The translations under genes and the position numbers were made by a program. Positions 36,161 to 45,292 of a DNA stretch of 64,000 bases are shown in pieces. The notes beneath the pieces are model-generated. The model was given only the letters and a program-made list of their open reading frames with translations. It was not told the DNA's origin and ran no database searches. Source of the stretch: CAYZGU01 sp964478165 (GTDB lineage: Bacteria; Poribacteria; WGA-4E; JAJDTR01); contig CAYZGU010000010.1 in the NCBI GenBank assembly GCA_964478165.1, positions 109,460-173,459 on the forward strand. The letters run 5' to 3'. Positions within the stretch are counted from its first letter, which is position 1, and each line of letters begins with the position of its first letter.

Positions 36161-36499
36161 ATCAGAAGATGGTAATGTCTGCTGTTACCGTGAAAATCTG
36201 ATGTGGCATATCCACGAACAAATTGTGCGGGTGCAACCGTTGAGCAGCGGCTAGTGGTACTTCAAACTATGCGTGTTTCGTTGGTTGAATTGGTTGCTTT
36301 AGCTGTCACAGAGATGCTATGTCGTTTCGCGAAAAGCATGGCGAGAAGCACTACACGAAAACTTCAAATCAGAATTCCGCCGCGGTCGGAGGTCTACAAT
36401 TCTTTTTGTGTGTCAACTCTACTTCAAACAGCGCAAAACAAAAATCGCCGCAGTTTGCCTGATTGTCGAACAATTAATCCAATCATGTTGAGGTGAAAG

Positions 36500-37372
36500 A
36501 TGGCAAGAATTAACCGGGCAATTGAGTTACTCGAGCAGGGACAACCTATCTATTACACTGGTCCTGAAGAACAAAGCTATGCGGGAGGTGTTAAGTCCGT
36601 GAATACGTGGGCTGACTACATCATGTACGACATGGAACATGGCACGTACGATATTGGCGTACTTGAGGCATTTATGCGTGGTCTAGTGGCGGGCGGACCG
36701 ACGCGAAGCGGACACCGCACTCCAGCCGTGATTGTGACGCTGCCGCCCGATGGTACAAACGAGAGCGTCGTACGCGCTAACGCATGGATGATTAAGCAAG
36801 TGCTTGCGACAGGTGTGCACGGCATTCTGCTCTGCCACGCTGAAACGCCAGGAGCGGCTAAGGCTTTTGTGGAATCGACACGCTATTCCTTCCAGACGCT
36901 TGGCGTCGGAGATGGTCTAGATCAGGGGCGCCGGGGTGCGGGTGGACAGGGAAGTGCCGCGGAAATTTGGGGCCTATCGGTTGAAGAGTACATAGAGAGA
37001 GCTGATGCCTGGCCGCTGAACCCAAAGGGCGAGCTTATGCTCGGATTGAAGATTGAAAATCACCGGGCTCTTGCTAATGTTGAGGCTAGTACAAGCGTTC
37101 CCGGCATTGCGTTTGCTGAATGGGGTCCAACAGATATGGGGATGTCGTTTGGCGCTATGCCACCGCATCCCCCGCCATATGCGGGAAAGATGCAACAAGC
37201 CCGCTTGCGGGTTAAGACAGCGTGTGATGCAGCAAAAATTGCTTTCCTGAACAGAACGGTTTCCGATGATGTTGTTGACATGATTGAAGAGGGGGTTAAG
37301 ATTGGTACAGGAGGCGGTCAAGAAACGGCCGAGATTGGCCGAAAATATACCAAACGCACCATGCCTTGGTAA
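36500..37372 (+). CDS. HpcH/HpaI family aldolase (2-keto-3-deoxy acid aldolase-like)
   Basis: 290 residues; ATG preceded by TGAGGTGAAAG. Family features: 'DYIMYDMEHGTYD' (44-48, with the catalytic His of DMEHG), 'VRANAWMIKQVLATGVHGILLC', metal-site region 'LMLGLKIENHRAL' and 'AFAEWGPTDMGMSFG' with the second acidic ligand. These class II enzymes split or form 2-keto-3-deoxy sugar acids or 4-hydroxy-2-oxo acids using a divalent metal, producing pyruvate. The enolase-superfamily dehydratase at 39.0-40.1 kb would make exactly such keto-deoxy acids, so the two could serve one sugar-acid pathway although they are on opposite strands. Exact substrate unknown. Confidence 0.85.
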   Translation: MARINRAIELLEQGQPIYYTGPEEQSYAGGVKSVNTWADYIMYDMEHGTYDIGVLEAFMRGLVAGGPTRSGHRTPAVIVTLPPDGTNESVVRANAWMIKQVLATGVHGILLCHAETPGAAKAFVESTRYSFQTLGVGDGLDQGRRGAGGQGSAAEIWGLSVEEYIERADAWPLNPKGELMLGLKIENHRALANVEASTSVPGIAFAEWGPTDMGMSFGAMPPHPPPYAGKMQQARLRVKTACDAAKIAFLNRTVSDDVVDMIEEGVKIGTGGGQETAEIGRKYTKRTMPW

Positions 37373-37978
37373 TTTCCTCAGGAGCAATCAAATTGATAGG
37401 TCAAGCCGTGGACCGGTAGAATGTATGGGCATGTGAGGGCGGATTGTCGACTTCTCTTCTGGGATTCTCTTCGTTGCTTCCATTACGGAGCTCTCTGATT
37501 TGTTCGGCTGATTAACGACTCGTGAACTTGTCAATACCAATTACGCCTTCCGATAACTACTGTCATTTTTAGCTATCAGGTGGGCTGGCTGCAGTTTCGA
37601 GGAATTGCGATACCCTCGTGGATGTTATATCCTTTAGACTGAGATGAGACGTGGGGGAACAGTTAGCCGACAACGAAGAGGTTCTGTTTAGAGTTAAAGG
37701 TGTCAGGTCAGCATCCAATATCTGAATCTGATTGTCGGACTGTAATATATGTCTTGTGCATAGAAGACAGGTCTAGAATAGTCTGCAGCGTCTCGGCAGC
37801 GCGAGACGCACGCTGTTTTCCAAAACGATTAAATGCTCACTCTAGGCTTCCTATGATTGCCTCGATACCTATTTATGCATTTTTCTGGTGCTAGTTGGAA
37901 TCAAGTGTTCTTTAGTTTTTGCGTCCAATGTCTCTGAATCGTAATTGCCGTCTCTATCTGTAACAACCGGTGAACAAG
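37373..37978. other. Intergenic, nothing recognised
   Basis: About 600 bases between convergent genes. No gene, terminator or repeat is supported. Confidence 0.55.
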
Positions 37979-38782
37979 CTAGGCCATCACGCGGTGCTGA
38001 AACAACGGCTTGACGTTCTCGGGAAAGGTATTAAAAACATCAACAGGAATTGTTACTTGGTTGGCTTTTCCGAGTTCGACGCTCATCCACCAGGGAATAT
38101 AACTCGCGAGTACGGCGACTCTTGAATAATCGCTCTGATTCGGCGCTACCGTATGCCAGATTCGGCTGTCCATCATGAAGACGCTGCCTGCACTGCCGGT
38201 GACCTGCCTCTCTGTTCGAATTGGTTGGGCTGGATCTATACCGTCGTCTCCTCGAGGATTGCGAGTGTTGTGGTGGCTTTGGGGTACGATCCAGGTGCCT
38301 CCATTTTCGTTCGTAAACGATGATAGCATCCACAAGGTGGTGAGCGCCATCACAGTATCGGGAAATGGTTGATGGATACGTCCGGATCCCGATAAATCGT
38401 GAAGGTCATGTGGCCAGTCTGAGTGGTAACTGCGTATGGGTTTTCCTGCGGATTCTGCATCGAGATGTACATCGCCACCAGTGTATGGTGGAAGAACCCT
38501 TATTTGGGTTCGTGCAATTCGCACGTGTGAGTGATTGAACACTCTTTTGATTATCCCCAGCACGCGGCCATCTGCTAGATGTGGTGCGAAAGGCTGAAGA
38601 TAGGAAATTACATTCCTATCTTCGTTTTTATATGCCTCCGTTGCTTCCTCGTTGATGGCTTCGGCCGCATGGCGTATGCCGTCGACTTGGTCTTGTGGGA
38701 TAACATCTTTTATCACACACCAACCTTCTTCTCGAAGGTGGCTTAAGTGTGCTTCGGTTGTGTTGTCTGATTTCGCTGACAT
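37979..38782 (-). CDS. Phytanoyl-CoA dioxygenase-like (PhyH) protein
   Basis: 267 residues; ATG preceded by GAGAGGTG. N-terminal 'LSHLREEGWCVIKDVIPQDQV', then 'RSYHSDWPHDL' with the iron pair His120 and Asp122, 'NGGTWIVPQSHHNTRNP' and distal His210 in 'DSRIWHTVAPN', then Arg221. All elements for Fe(II) and 2-oxoglutarate are present. The 'YHSDWPHDL' form belongs to a PhyH branch frequent in marine bacteria. It stands alone on the minus strand, 228 bases upstream (in map order) of the dehydratase gene on the same strand. A hydroxylation role is expected; substrate not known. Confidence 0.88.
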   Translation of the reverse strand: MSAKSDNTTEAHLSHLREEGWCVIKDVIPQDQVDGIRHAAEAINEEATEAYKNEDRNVISYLQPFAPHLADGRVLGIIKRVFNHSHVRIARTQIRVLPPYTGGDVHLDAESAGKPIRSYHSDWPHDLHDLSGSGRIHQPFPDTVMALTTLWMLSSFTNENGGTWIVPQSHHNTRNPRGDDGIDPAQPIRTERQVTGSAGSVFMMDSRIWHTVAPNQSDYSRVAVLASYIPWWMSVELGKANQVTIPVDVFNTFPENVKPLFQHRVMA

Positions 38783-39009
38783 TGTTGTGTTTCACCTCTC
38801 ACGCTTGTTGTTAGACTGGAAATAGTGTAGTGTTCTCAATCCATTCTGTTCACGAGAATTCGTGGAACTGCGATTTTCCCTCGTCGCGCAGTGGCACTCT
38901 CAACTTAATTTCTCCGTTCTGTAATTGGGACATCTTCTTGCATTGGGTATCGTCTCCGAATAAAAAATGCAATGCTGGTTGGCGTGATTGAAGGGGACGT
39001 GCCATTTTT

Positions 39010-40131
39010 TCAATTGCTGAAGAACCCAAGTTCTTCCTTCATGTGCTCGCGAACAACCTCTTCGTTCAGGGTTACGCCGAGACCTGGGCCTTCAGGCACG
39101 CGGATATATCCATTTTCAATTAAGGGTGACTCATGAATAAGAGCATCCCAGATAGGCTCGTTCAAATGATGGAACTCGAGCACTAGAAAGTTGGGCACTG
39201 TTGCCATGACGTGACAGTTCCCCACGGTCTGAATCGGACTGCCAATATTGTGGGGCGCAACTGGGGTATAATAAAGATCTGCGAGATCGGAGATGCGCTT
39301 TCCCTCCATTAATCCTCCCGCCTTAGCGAGATCCGGGGAAATGATGTCCGCTGCCTGTTTCTGCACAAGATCACGGAAACCATGACGGGTATAGATGTTC
39401 TCACCGGTACATATAGGCGTGCGCGTTGAAGTCGTGATTCTGGCCATGGCTTCAACGTTTTCCGGTGGGCACGGATCCTCTAGCCAGAGCAGATTTAGTG
39501 TTTCAAAGGCCTGTGCTATTTTGACGATGTCAACGGGTGCATAAGACCAGTGGGCGTCTATGGCTAAATCCGTGTTGGGGTCGAGCGCGTTCCGGATGGC
39601 GGTAACGATTTCTACGAAATGGTTGTGGTCATCGATGCTAATGCAACCGTTGTGGTGGTCACGGCGAGAGGGGAGTGGATCAATGTCGAACTTGATGGCG
39701 GTGAATCCGCGCGCTTCTGCAGCTTTCGCCTTGGCGATGTATGCTTCAGGCGTCTCCTCCTTACCGGCGTTACAGTCATTATACAGACGGATTTCATCGC
39801 GAAATTTGCCGCCCAGTAATTGCCAGATCGGAATGCCGGTAGCTTTCCCGACGATATCCCAAAGGGCTGACTCTACGCCACTGATCGCCTTCATGATAAC
39901 TCCGGCATAGGAGGCTTTCCAGCGCATCATGCGATGAAAGAGTTTGACGACGTTACGCGGGTCCTCACCGATGAGTAGGCTCTGGAAGCGCTCGTCGACG
40001 ATTGCCTGATGAACGCCGATACCGTGGTAGGCTTCACCGATGCCCACTATTCCCGTGTCGGTATGAACCTTGACGAAGACCCAAGGGTGGGGGTGGCACA
40101 TAAGAACGGAGCCAATATGGGTAATTTTCAT
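39010..40131 (-). CDS. Enolase-superfamily (mandelate racemase/muconate lactonizing) sugar-acid dehydratase
   Basis: 373 residues. The capping domain starts 'MKITHIGSVLMCHPHPWVFVKVHTD' style; the barrel has metal ligands Asp192 ('LAIDAHWSY'), Glu218 ('WLEDPCPPE') and Glu244 ('CTGENIYT'), and a C-terminal catalytic His294 ('APHNIGSP') with Asp267. The His194 next to the first ligand is typical of the galactonate/mannonate dehydratase branches. Such enzymes remove water from aldonic acids to give 2-keto-3-deoxy acids. Ribosome site is weak (AAGAAAAAACC). Together with the HpcH/HpaI aldolase and the dehydrogenases nearby it suggests use of sugar acids. Substrate not determinable by reading. Confidence 0.88.
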   Translation of the reverse strand: MKITHIGSVLMCHPHPWVFVKVHTDTGIVGIGEAYHGIGVHQAIVDERFQSLLIGEDPRNVVKLFHRMMRWKASYAGVIMKAISGVESALWDIVGKATGIPIWQLLGGKFRDEIRLYNDCNAGKEETPEAYIAKAKAAEARGFTAIKFDIDPLPSRRDHHNGCISIDDHNHFVEIVTAIRNALDPNTDLAIDAHWSYAPVDIVKIAQAFETLNLLWLEDPCPPENVEAMARITTSTRTPICTGENIYTRHGFRDLVQKQAADIISPDLAKAGGLMEGKRISDLADLYYTPVAPHNIGSPIQTVGNCHVMATVPNFLVLEFHHLNEPIWDALIHESPLIENGYIRVPEGPGLGVTLNEEVVREHMKEELGFFSN

Positions 40132-41162
40132 TGCGGTTTTTTCTTTTGAGCGTTTCTCTCAAAGATTGTAACTGTTAGGATTTTCCAGGACGCGATCGAA
40201 TAATGGATTATACGCCCGATTTTGATCCTTGTTCCAAAGGTGATTGTCCTTCACTCGCTTTCGATTGCCGCATCCCCACTCTCATCATCTATAGTTGTAG
40301 AGGCCTGACGCCCTTGTGCGGAATTATGTTCTAGTTACGTCGCCGAAGCTAAGAGTCACTTGACATTCGTCAGCAGTGCGACTAGAACCGCGATCTTAAT
40401 TCTATCAACTCGTGAAGAAGTCAGGTCTAATTATAAATATGGTGACCAGAAATGTCAACGGTATATACACAGATAGAAGCGTACTGGGCTATTCTCGGCA
40501 GGTAGAGAATAAATAAACAGGCTTCTTCATTTATGTATTGTTTCTCTCTTCCCCGTGTCGTCATTCTAGTCGAAATCCTAATCCTATTTTGTGGGGGCAT
40601 CCAGTGTAACCTTCTCGGGCAACCATTCTAAGGAGGCCTTCCTTGAATGCACGGCATTCGAGAGTTCGAGCGGTTGTGGAATTTGTTCGAATCGTCCCCA
40701 TGGTTGTATGCTCCTTTCTCTCGTACTAGTGGATTGGAGCAAAAAACAATTATCGTTCTAGCGCTGCGGTTCGATAGTAATTTTTTGAAGACCGCACTCG
40801 ATATTTAAAACCGTATCTGTGTGGAAAATCAGTAGCTTAATCAATCCGAGCATGGCCAAGGTTTTTGTTGACATTCTACCCGAAAGGATTACACTGTTTG
40901 CGAGGTGGAAAATAGTGGAGTTAAGAAGCGACTGCGGTAGGCCTCGTCTAGAGTGGCGATGATAATTTTAGACTACGAAGACGGAGTTTCTGCCGATTTC
41001 CTTCCACGTTCGCGACCCCTTTGCTCCGTTTGCCTAAATAAATCTTAATGGCGAGCTGAAGATATTCCTGCTACTGAAGCAGGCGGTGAAATCAAAATCT
41101 CTGTGGCCAGAAGACTGCAGTTTGGTCAGCTTCCTCTCAAATCAAGTAAATAGGGAGGCAAT
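40132..41162. other. Intergenic region between divergent genes, nothing recognised
   Basis: About 1 kb. No gene with a family signature; promoters for both flanking genes should lie here but no clear boxes stand out. A block CATTCTAAGGAGGCCTTCCTTG (about 40624) is weakly echoed near 42570 (CATTCTGAAGGCCTTCCTTG). Confidence 0.5.
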
Positions 41163-42491
41163 ATGCTTCGAAAAACGTTAGTCGTCGTATTATTCTTAGT
41201 TAGTCTGTTAATCTTCTGTGTGGATATGGTGATAGCTTCACAAAATGAAAGTAAGGATCCAACGGAGGCGTTGCGCTTAGCCGCTCAACTAGTCAAAGTA
41301 ATGGGATTTCCTGAATCCATTGTTGGCAATCAAGGGGGGCTTGCGGAGCAGATGGGTTCGGATGGAGTAGAAGCTTTTGTTGCGGAGCAGATGGATTCGG
41401 ATGGAGTAGAAGCTAAAGTAAACCTCGTAATGGGATTTCCTGAATCCATTGTTGGCAATCTAGGGAGGCTTGCGGAGGAGATTGGTTCGGATGGAATAGA
41501 ACGTAGTTTAAACGTGATGCTAGAACTTAGTTATTACATGGATGCCGGATTTTTCCAATCATTTTCTCAAACTACACTCGATCTCGTAAACCCATTTCTA
41601 ATAATTCTTTTTGCAGATATGTATACCGAGGAAGAACTGAAAGCTTTGATCAGCTTGTATCAAAGCCCGATAGGAAAAACAATAAGTAAGTCACATCCAA
41701 TAGTGGCGCACGCAGGCTTCATTAAGCAAATGCTAGGAGACGATTTTCTTGACTTTAGCAGTTGGGTTTATGGTCATGATCCCCAAGGTCTACCTGTTGA
41801 TAATGAATTAGAGGTGGAAATAGTAGGGGAAGGGAAAGATATGTCTGTAAAAATATCAATGCATCCGGACGAGAGTTTCAATGGGGAATACAAAGTTCAA
41901 GAAGGATTAATCAATGATTGGCCTTGGTACAAGACGACTGGTCTGTACTCCGAGCGTCGTTATCTTTATTTCTACGATCAAGCTGAAGGTGGAGAAAAGA
42001 GTTGGAGTCTAGATCATCGAAAGCCCAATGGCAGCACGGGTTGGTCTAGCGGTGGTTGGATATCACCAACAGAGGCGTTACCACATCCACCCCCCGGTGC
42101 TAAACCTTGGTCGGCAGTGTCCTATTGGGTGTACGATGGGGGGATGGCTGTGAACTTGGAGCTAGTAGGGGAAGGAGAAAGTAAGGCTGTAAGAATATCG
42201 ATGCACTTTGAGGAAAGTTTCGACGGGACATACGAAGTTCAAGAAGGATTAATCAATGATCGGCCTTGGTACAAGAACGATAAGAATCGTTATCTTTATT
42301 TTTACGCTGATGTAAACATCGAAACGCTTAGCGCTATTGGTGATGAAGAATGGATACGACAGTGGAATCTAGACCATCGAGAACCTGATGGCGTGTCGAA
42401 TTGGACTAGCGGCGGTTGGATATCACCAACAGAAGGGTTATCACATCCGGAAACCGGAATGACAGATGTGTATCCGGGGGCTTTTGAATGA
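41163..42491 (+). CDS. Exported DUF2059-like protein with duplicated C-terminal domain
   Basis: 442 residues; ATG preceded by GGGAGGCAAT. Signal peptide at 1-25 (hydrophobic, ending 'MVIA'). Residues 45-115 hold an internal near-duplication of 'VMGFPESIVGN..GLAE..GSDG'. At about 150-185 'MYTEEELKALISLYQSPIGK' matches the DUF2059 core. The C-terminal half is two copies of a domain of about 100 residues (about 217-320 and 325-435), each reading 'GEYKVQEGLINDWPWYK', 'RYLYFY', 'LDHR.PNG...W.SGGWISPTE'. This beta-rich unit resembles short repeats found in surface proteins of marine and eukaryotic origin (inference). Function unknown; likely periplasmic or cell-surface. AT-richer than neighbours. 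Confidence 0.75.
   Translation: MLRKTLVVVLFLVSLLIFCVDMVIASQNESKDPTEALRLAAQLVKVMGFPESIVGNQGGLAEQMGSDGVEAFVAEQMDSDGVEAKVNLVMGFPESIVGNLGRLAEEIGSDGIERSLNVMLELSYYMDAGFFQSFSQTTLDLVNPFLIILFADMYTEEELKALISLYQSPIGKTISKSHPIVAHAGFIKQMLGDDFLDFSSWVYGHDPQGLPVDNELEVEIVGEGKDMSVKISMHPDESFNGEYKVQEGLINDWPWYKTTGLYSERRYLYFYDQAEGGEKSWSLDHRKPNGSTGWSSGGWISPTEALPHPPPGAKPWSAVSYWVYDGGMAVNLELVGEGESKAVRISMHFEESFDGTYEVQEGLINDRPWYKNDKNRYLYFYADVNIETLSAIGDEEWIRQWNLDHREPDGVSNWTSGGWISPTEGLSHPETGMTDVYPGAFE
41298..41510 (+). repeat. Internal near-tandem duplication in the DUF2059 gene
   Basis: The block beginning GTAATGGGATTTCCTGAATCC occurs at about 41298 and 41427, and GCGGAGCAGATGG.TTCGGATGGAGTAGAAGC occurs twice in a row between them. 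The near identity shows recent in-frame duplication. Confidence 0.85.
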
Positions 42492-42682
42492 CAGCGAGTC
42501 CGAATCTTCGCATCTTAATCGTTCTTGAGACCGGCACGAAGAGCCAAGGCGCGGCTTCTTGCCCTTATCGTCATTCTGAAGGCCTTCCTTGCAAACACGC
42601 ACTGCGGATTCCCGGAAGGACCCACCGGTGGCGAAATGGCGTCCAATAAGACAATTATCAGATATTGTCAAATTCGGCTTCG

Positions 42683-42715
42683 TTGGTCCTTAGTGTTCTA
42701 CTAAGGACCAATTTT
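42683..42715 (+). terminator. Rho-independent terminator candidate
   Basis: TTGGTCCTTAG (42683-42693) pairs perfectly with CTAAGGACCAA (42701-42711) around a 7-base loop and is followed by TTTT. It lies between the DUF2059 gene and the SDR gene, only 37 bases before the SDR start, so it may also act as an attenuator. Confidence 0.6.
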
Positions 42716-42751
42716 GAGTGTAAAAACAGGCGAAAGTCAAAGGAGATACGC

Positions 42752-43606
42752 GTGGGAAATCGATTAGAAGGTAAGGTTTCGATTATAACTGGTGCAACGT
42801 TGGGACTTGGAAGAGCAGCAGCATTACTATTTGCCAAGGAGGGTGCTTCGGTCGTCATTTGTGACCGGGGCAGGACACCAGAGAATGCGCAAGAGGTCCT
42901 CAAATTGGCAGAATGTTTCAGCGGCGAAGTTGTCTACAAGATCTGTGATGTCATGAAGAAAGAGGAAATTATCTCCCTTGTCGAATTTACTTTGGAGAGA
43001 TATGGGAAGGTTGATGTTATGGCAAATAATGCGATCATCGATAATCCTGGTGGGATGTTGGAGGATGTCACGGTGGAAGACTGGGAAGATGGGATTTTTT
43101 GCCATATGACAGCACCACTTCTATTCTGTAAGGCGGTTGTTCCTTCTATGATCGATCAAGGTGGCGGCAGTATTATTAACGTCTCGTCAAGCAGCGCCTT
43201 ATTCGGAAGCCCAAATATTTCATCGTATGGTCCGGCAAAGGCGGGGATGATTAACTTCACCCAGAGTTTAGCTGTTACCTATGGCCCCTACGGGATTCGC
43301 GCGAATACAATCACTCCTGCCCGAATGCTAACTGAGAAAAAACTAGAAATGCTCAAAAATAGTCCGGCAGAGGTCAGAAGACAGAAAGTTATCTATCCTA
43401 TGGGAAGTCCCGCTCAACCAGAACAGGTAGCTAACGTCATGCTCTTTCTCGCTTCTGATGAATCAACTGCGATTACGGGCCACAATCTCATCGCAGATCG
43501 AGGTGGTTGTGCGTTCTATCCCCTCAGTGTGCCCGGGAGTTTGGAGGCGAATCTGCGAGTTGAGTTGGAAGCTCAGGGATCGGTGTGGTTTAACAATGAA
43601 ACATAA
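42752..43606 (+). CDS. Short-chain dehydrogenase/reductase (SDR)
   Basis: 284 residues. GTG 42752 is selected because AAAGGAGATACGC stands right before it and 'NRLEGKVSIITGATLGLGR' is the normal SDR start; the longer frame from 42665 runs through the terminator hairpin. Classical SDR motifs: TGATLGLG (13-20) for NAD(P), 'NNAIID' (about 92), 'IINVSSSSA' with the catalytic Ser, YGPAK (Tyr159, Lys163), and 'YGIRANTITPA'. The last 30 residues form an extension beyond the usual 250. It would oxidise a secondary alcohol or reduce a ketone on a small metabolite. Substrate unknown; neighbours point to sugar or polyol metabolism. Confidence 0.9.
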   Translation: MGNRLEGKVSIITGATLGLGRAAALLFAKEGASVVICDRGRTPENAQEVLKLAECFSGEVVYKICDVMKKEEIISLVEFTLERYGKVDVMANNAIIDNPGGMLEDVTVEDWEDGIFCHMTAPLLFCKAVVPSMIDQGGGSIINVSSSSALFGSPNISSYGPAKAGMINFTQSLAVTYGPYGIRANTITPARMLTEKKLEMLKNSPAEVRRQKVIYPMGSPAQPEQVANVMLFLASDESTAITGHNLIADRGGCAFYPLSVPGSLEANLRVELEAQGSVWFNNET

Positions 43607-43955
43607 TCGCTCTCACTTAAAGGATTCATGTACAGGTATTTGGCGAGTAGATTGGATATCTAGAAGGGGTATTCTCTTAACTTGAGAGGAAACGTTGATT
43701 TTGTTTAACATCCATCCCCTCGAAAGCAGAGTTGGGGTGGCCTATGTATTTCGGGACACCTTTCTACTCTTTCACACGTGTAACATGCGACGGGTGAAAC
43801 GATTGCTTAGATGCGAAAATTGTCGCTTGCGAGATTCCAATGAAAAACGGTTTGTAGAGTATTTCTCAATACTATAGAATTCTGGATGGCTCACAGGAAG
43901 TTTACTGTTGGGTAATCCGTAACTCCGTAAACATGAAAGGGGGGCAAAAAGAAGA
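43607..43955. other. Intergenic, nothing recognised
   Basis: About 350 bases with no supported gene; the 60-codon frame at 43695 has no ribosome site or motif. Confidence 0.5.
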
Positions 43956-44744
43956 ATGCGGAAAATACTAAAATGGCTTGCCGATAGACTGATTTTGCAG
44001 TTTATACTGAATATCCTTGTATATTTTATGCACAGTGTTATCGTTGCTCTTGCCTTGACACCTGCAATCTTTTTCCTTATCTCGAGTTGGCATTGGTGTT
44101 TTCCGGCGGGTAGTGTCTCAGTTGCGAGTGTTTTTCAGTTTAGTCTGGCGATGATGATTGCCTTTTTTATCTTTATCGCATGTGGGATTGTCGTTTTCGG
44201 ATTGTTCATTAGAATTCTGTCTCTGGGATTTAAGGAAGGCAAGCATAACCAACTTTCGTGGATCATGGTCCGCTGGCTCATTTTATCTGGAATCAATAAC
44301 TTCGCCTGCGATGTGGTTTTGCCTCACATCGCCGTTTCCCCCTTCTTGAATATGTTCTACATTCTTGTGGGTTGCAAGATAGGGAAAAATGTCCGTATCA
44401 ACTCACCGTTCTTGCATGATTCGTATATGTTAAGCTTGGGTGATAATGTAGTAATCGGTGGGAAATCCACGTTGACATGTCACACTTTTGAGAGGGGTCA
44501 ATTAGTCCTGAAACGGATTGAAATCGGTCGAAATTGCCTGGTTGGTGCTCACGCTTATGTTCACCCTGGTGTGTTAATGGAGGATAATTCAGTTGTGGGC
44601 GTTTATGCGATGGTTCCAAAAGATACAACAATCAAGTCCAAAACAGTACATGGACATCTACCCGCGCTGGCGTATAGAGAGCTAGCGCGTTTGACTCGTA
44701 TGGCGAAAAAGAAAAAGCCCAATATATGCACAGAACAGGAATAG
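43956..44744 (+). CDS. Membrane-anchored hexapeptide (left-handed beta-helix) acyltransferase
   Basis: 262 residues; ATG preceded by AGGGGGGCAAAAAGAAGA. The first 85 residues carry two hydrophobic helices ('ILNILVYFMHSVIVALALTPAIFF' region and 'FSLAMMIAFFIFIACGIVVFGLFI' region), followed from about 125 by 'FYILVGCKIGKNVRINSP' and repeated [LIV]-G-x-x-x turns ('LGDNVVIGGKSTLTCHT', 'IEIGRNCLVGAHAYVHPGVL', 'VVGVYAMVPKDT'), the left-handed beta-helix of LbH acyl- and acetyltransferases. The layout with 'HT.E.G.L.LK.IEIG' resembles the C-terminal parts of Pls/PosA-type proteins. It probably acylates a sugar, peptide or lipid at the inner membrane face. Stands alone. Confidence 0.82.
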   Translation: MRKILKWLADRLILQFILNILVYFMHSVIVALALTPAIFFLISSWHWCFPAGSVSVASVFQFSLAMMIAFFIFIACGIVVFGLFIRILSLGFKEGKHNQLSWIMVRWLILSGINNFACDVVLPHIAVSPFLNMFYILVGCKIGKNVRINSPFLHDSYMLSLGDNVVIGGKSTLTCHTFERGQLVLKRIEIGRNCLVGAHAYVHPGVLMEDNSVVGVYAMVPKDTTIKSKTVHGHLPALAYRELARLTRMAKKKKPNICTEQE

Positions 44745-45292
44745 AATCGTGGGGTGTACGTGGGGTGTAAAAGAATCTAACATGGTTGCCTCATCAATTG
44801 GCGACTGGAGTAGATCTGAAATTTCGATTACAACATGAACAGCATCTTTTTTCTTCGTAGGAAGACAGATAAGACACGGGAAAGCAGCCAATTATCAGGC
44901 TGAAATAAGGAGAAGCCACGGATTTGAGGATTGAAAACCTACGATTGGAAATCGTACTTTAAGGGGATTATATTTCCAGACATTGCAAGTGTGCGATTTT
45001 GTTTCTACGACAAAACTTATCGTGCCCAAATGGGATTGTACAGGGCTTCATAATCGAAACTCGATCAAGGAACCGGTGTCGTGAATACGTGAGCACACGA
45101 AACTCTGGTGTTGGGCCAGAGCGTGAAGTTGTTGGTTTTGGCGAGTTGTAACCCTCACATTGCATAGAACTCTCATAGCAAAAAGGCGGTATCAGATTCT
45201 CTTTTTCACTCGGATTGGGAAAGGGATGAATTTTCTACCTAAGGAAGAGAAAAAGTTTCAACGAACAAAGAAATAAAGGGGGAGATAGTTTC
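44745..45292. other. Intergenic, nothing firmly recognised
   Basis: About 550 bases. Minus-strand short frames (44682-44891 and 44968-45165) have a faint coding look but no family signature or ribosome site. Confidence 0.5.

Larger units (their letters stand above)
35437..36499. other. Gene-poor region with transposase-like relics
   Basis: About 1.06 kb without an intact gene. It holds a possible minus-strand transposase remnant (35440-35650) and copy 2 of the degenerate repeated element (36005-36160). The rest shows nothing I can name. Confidence 0.55.
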
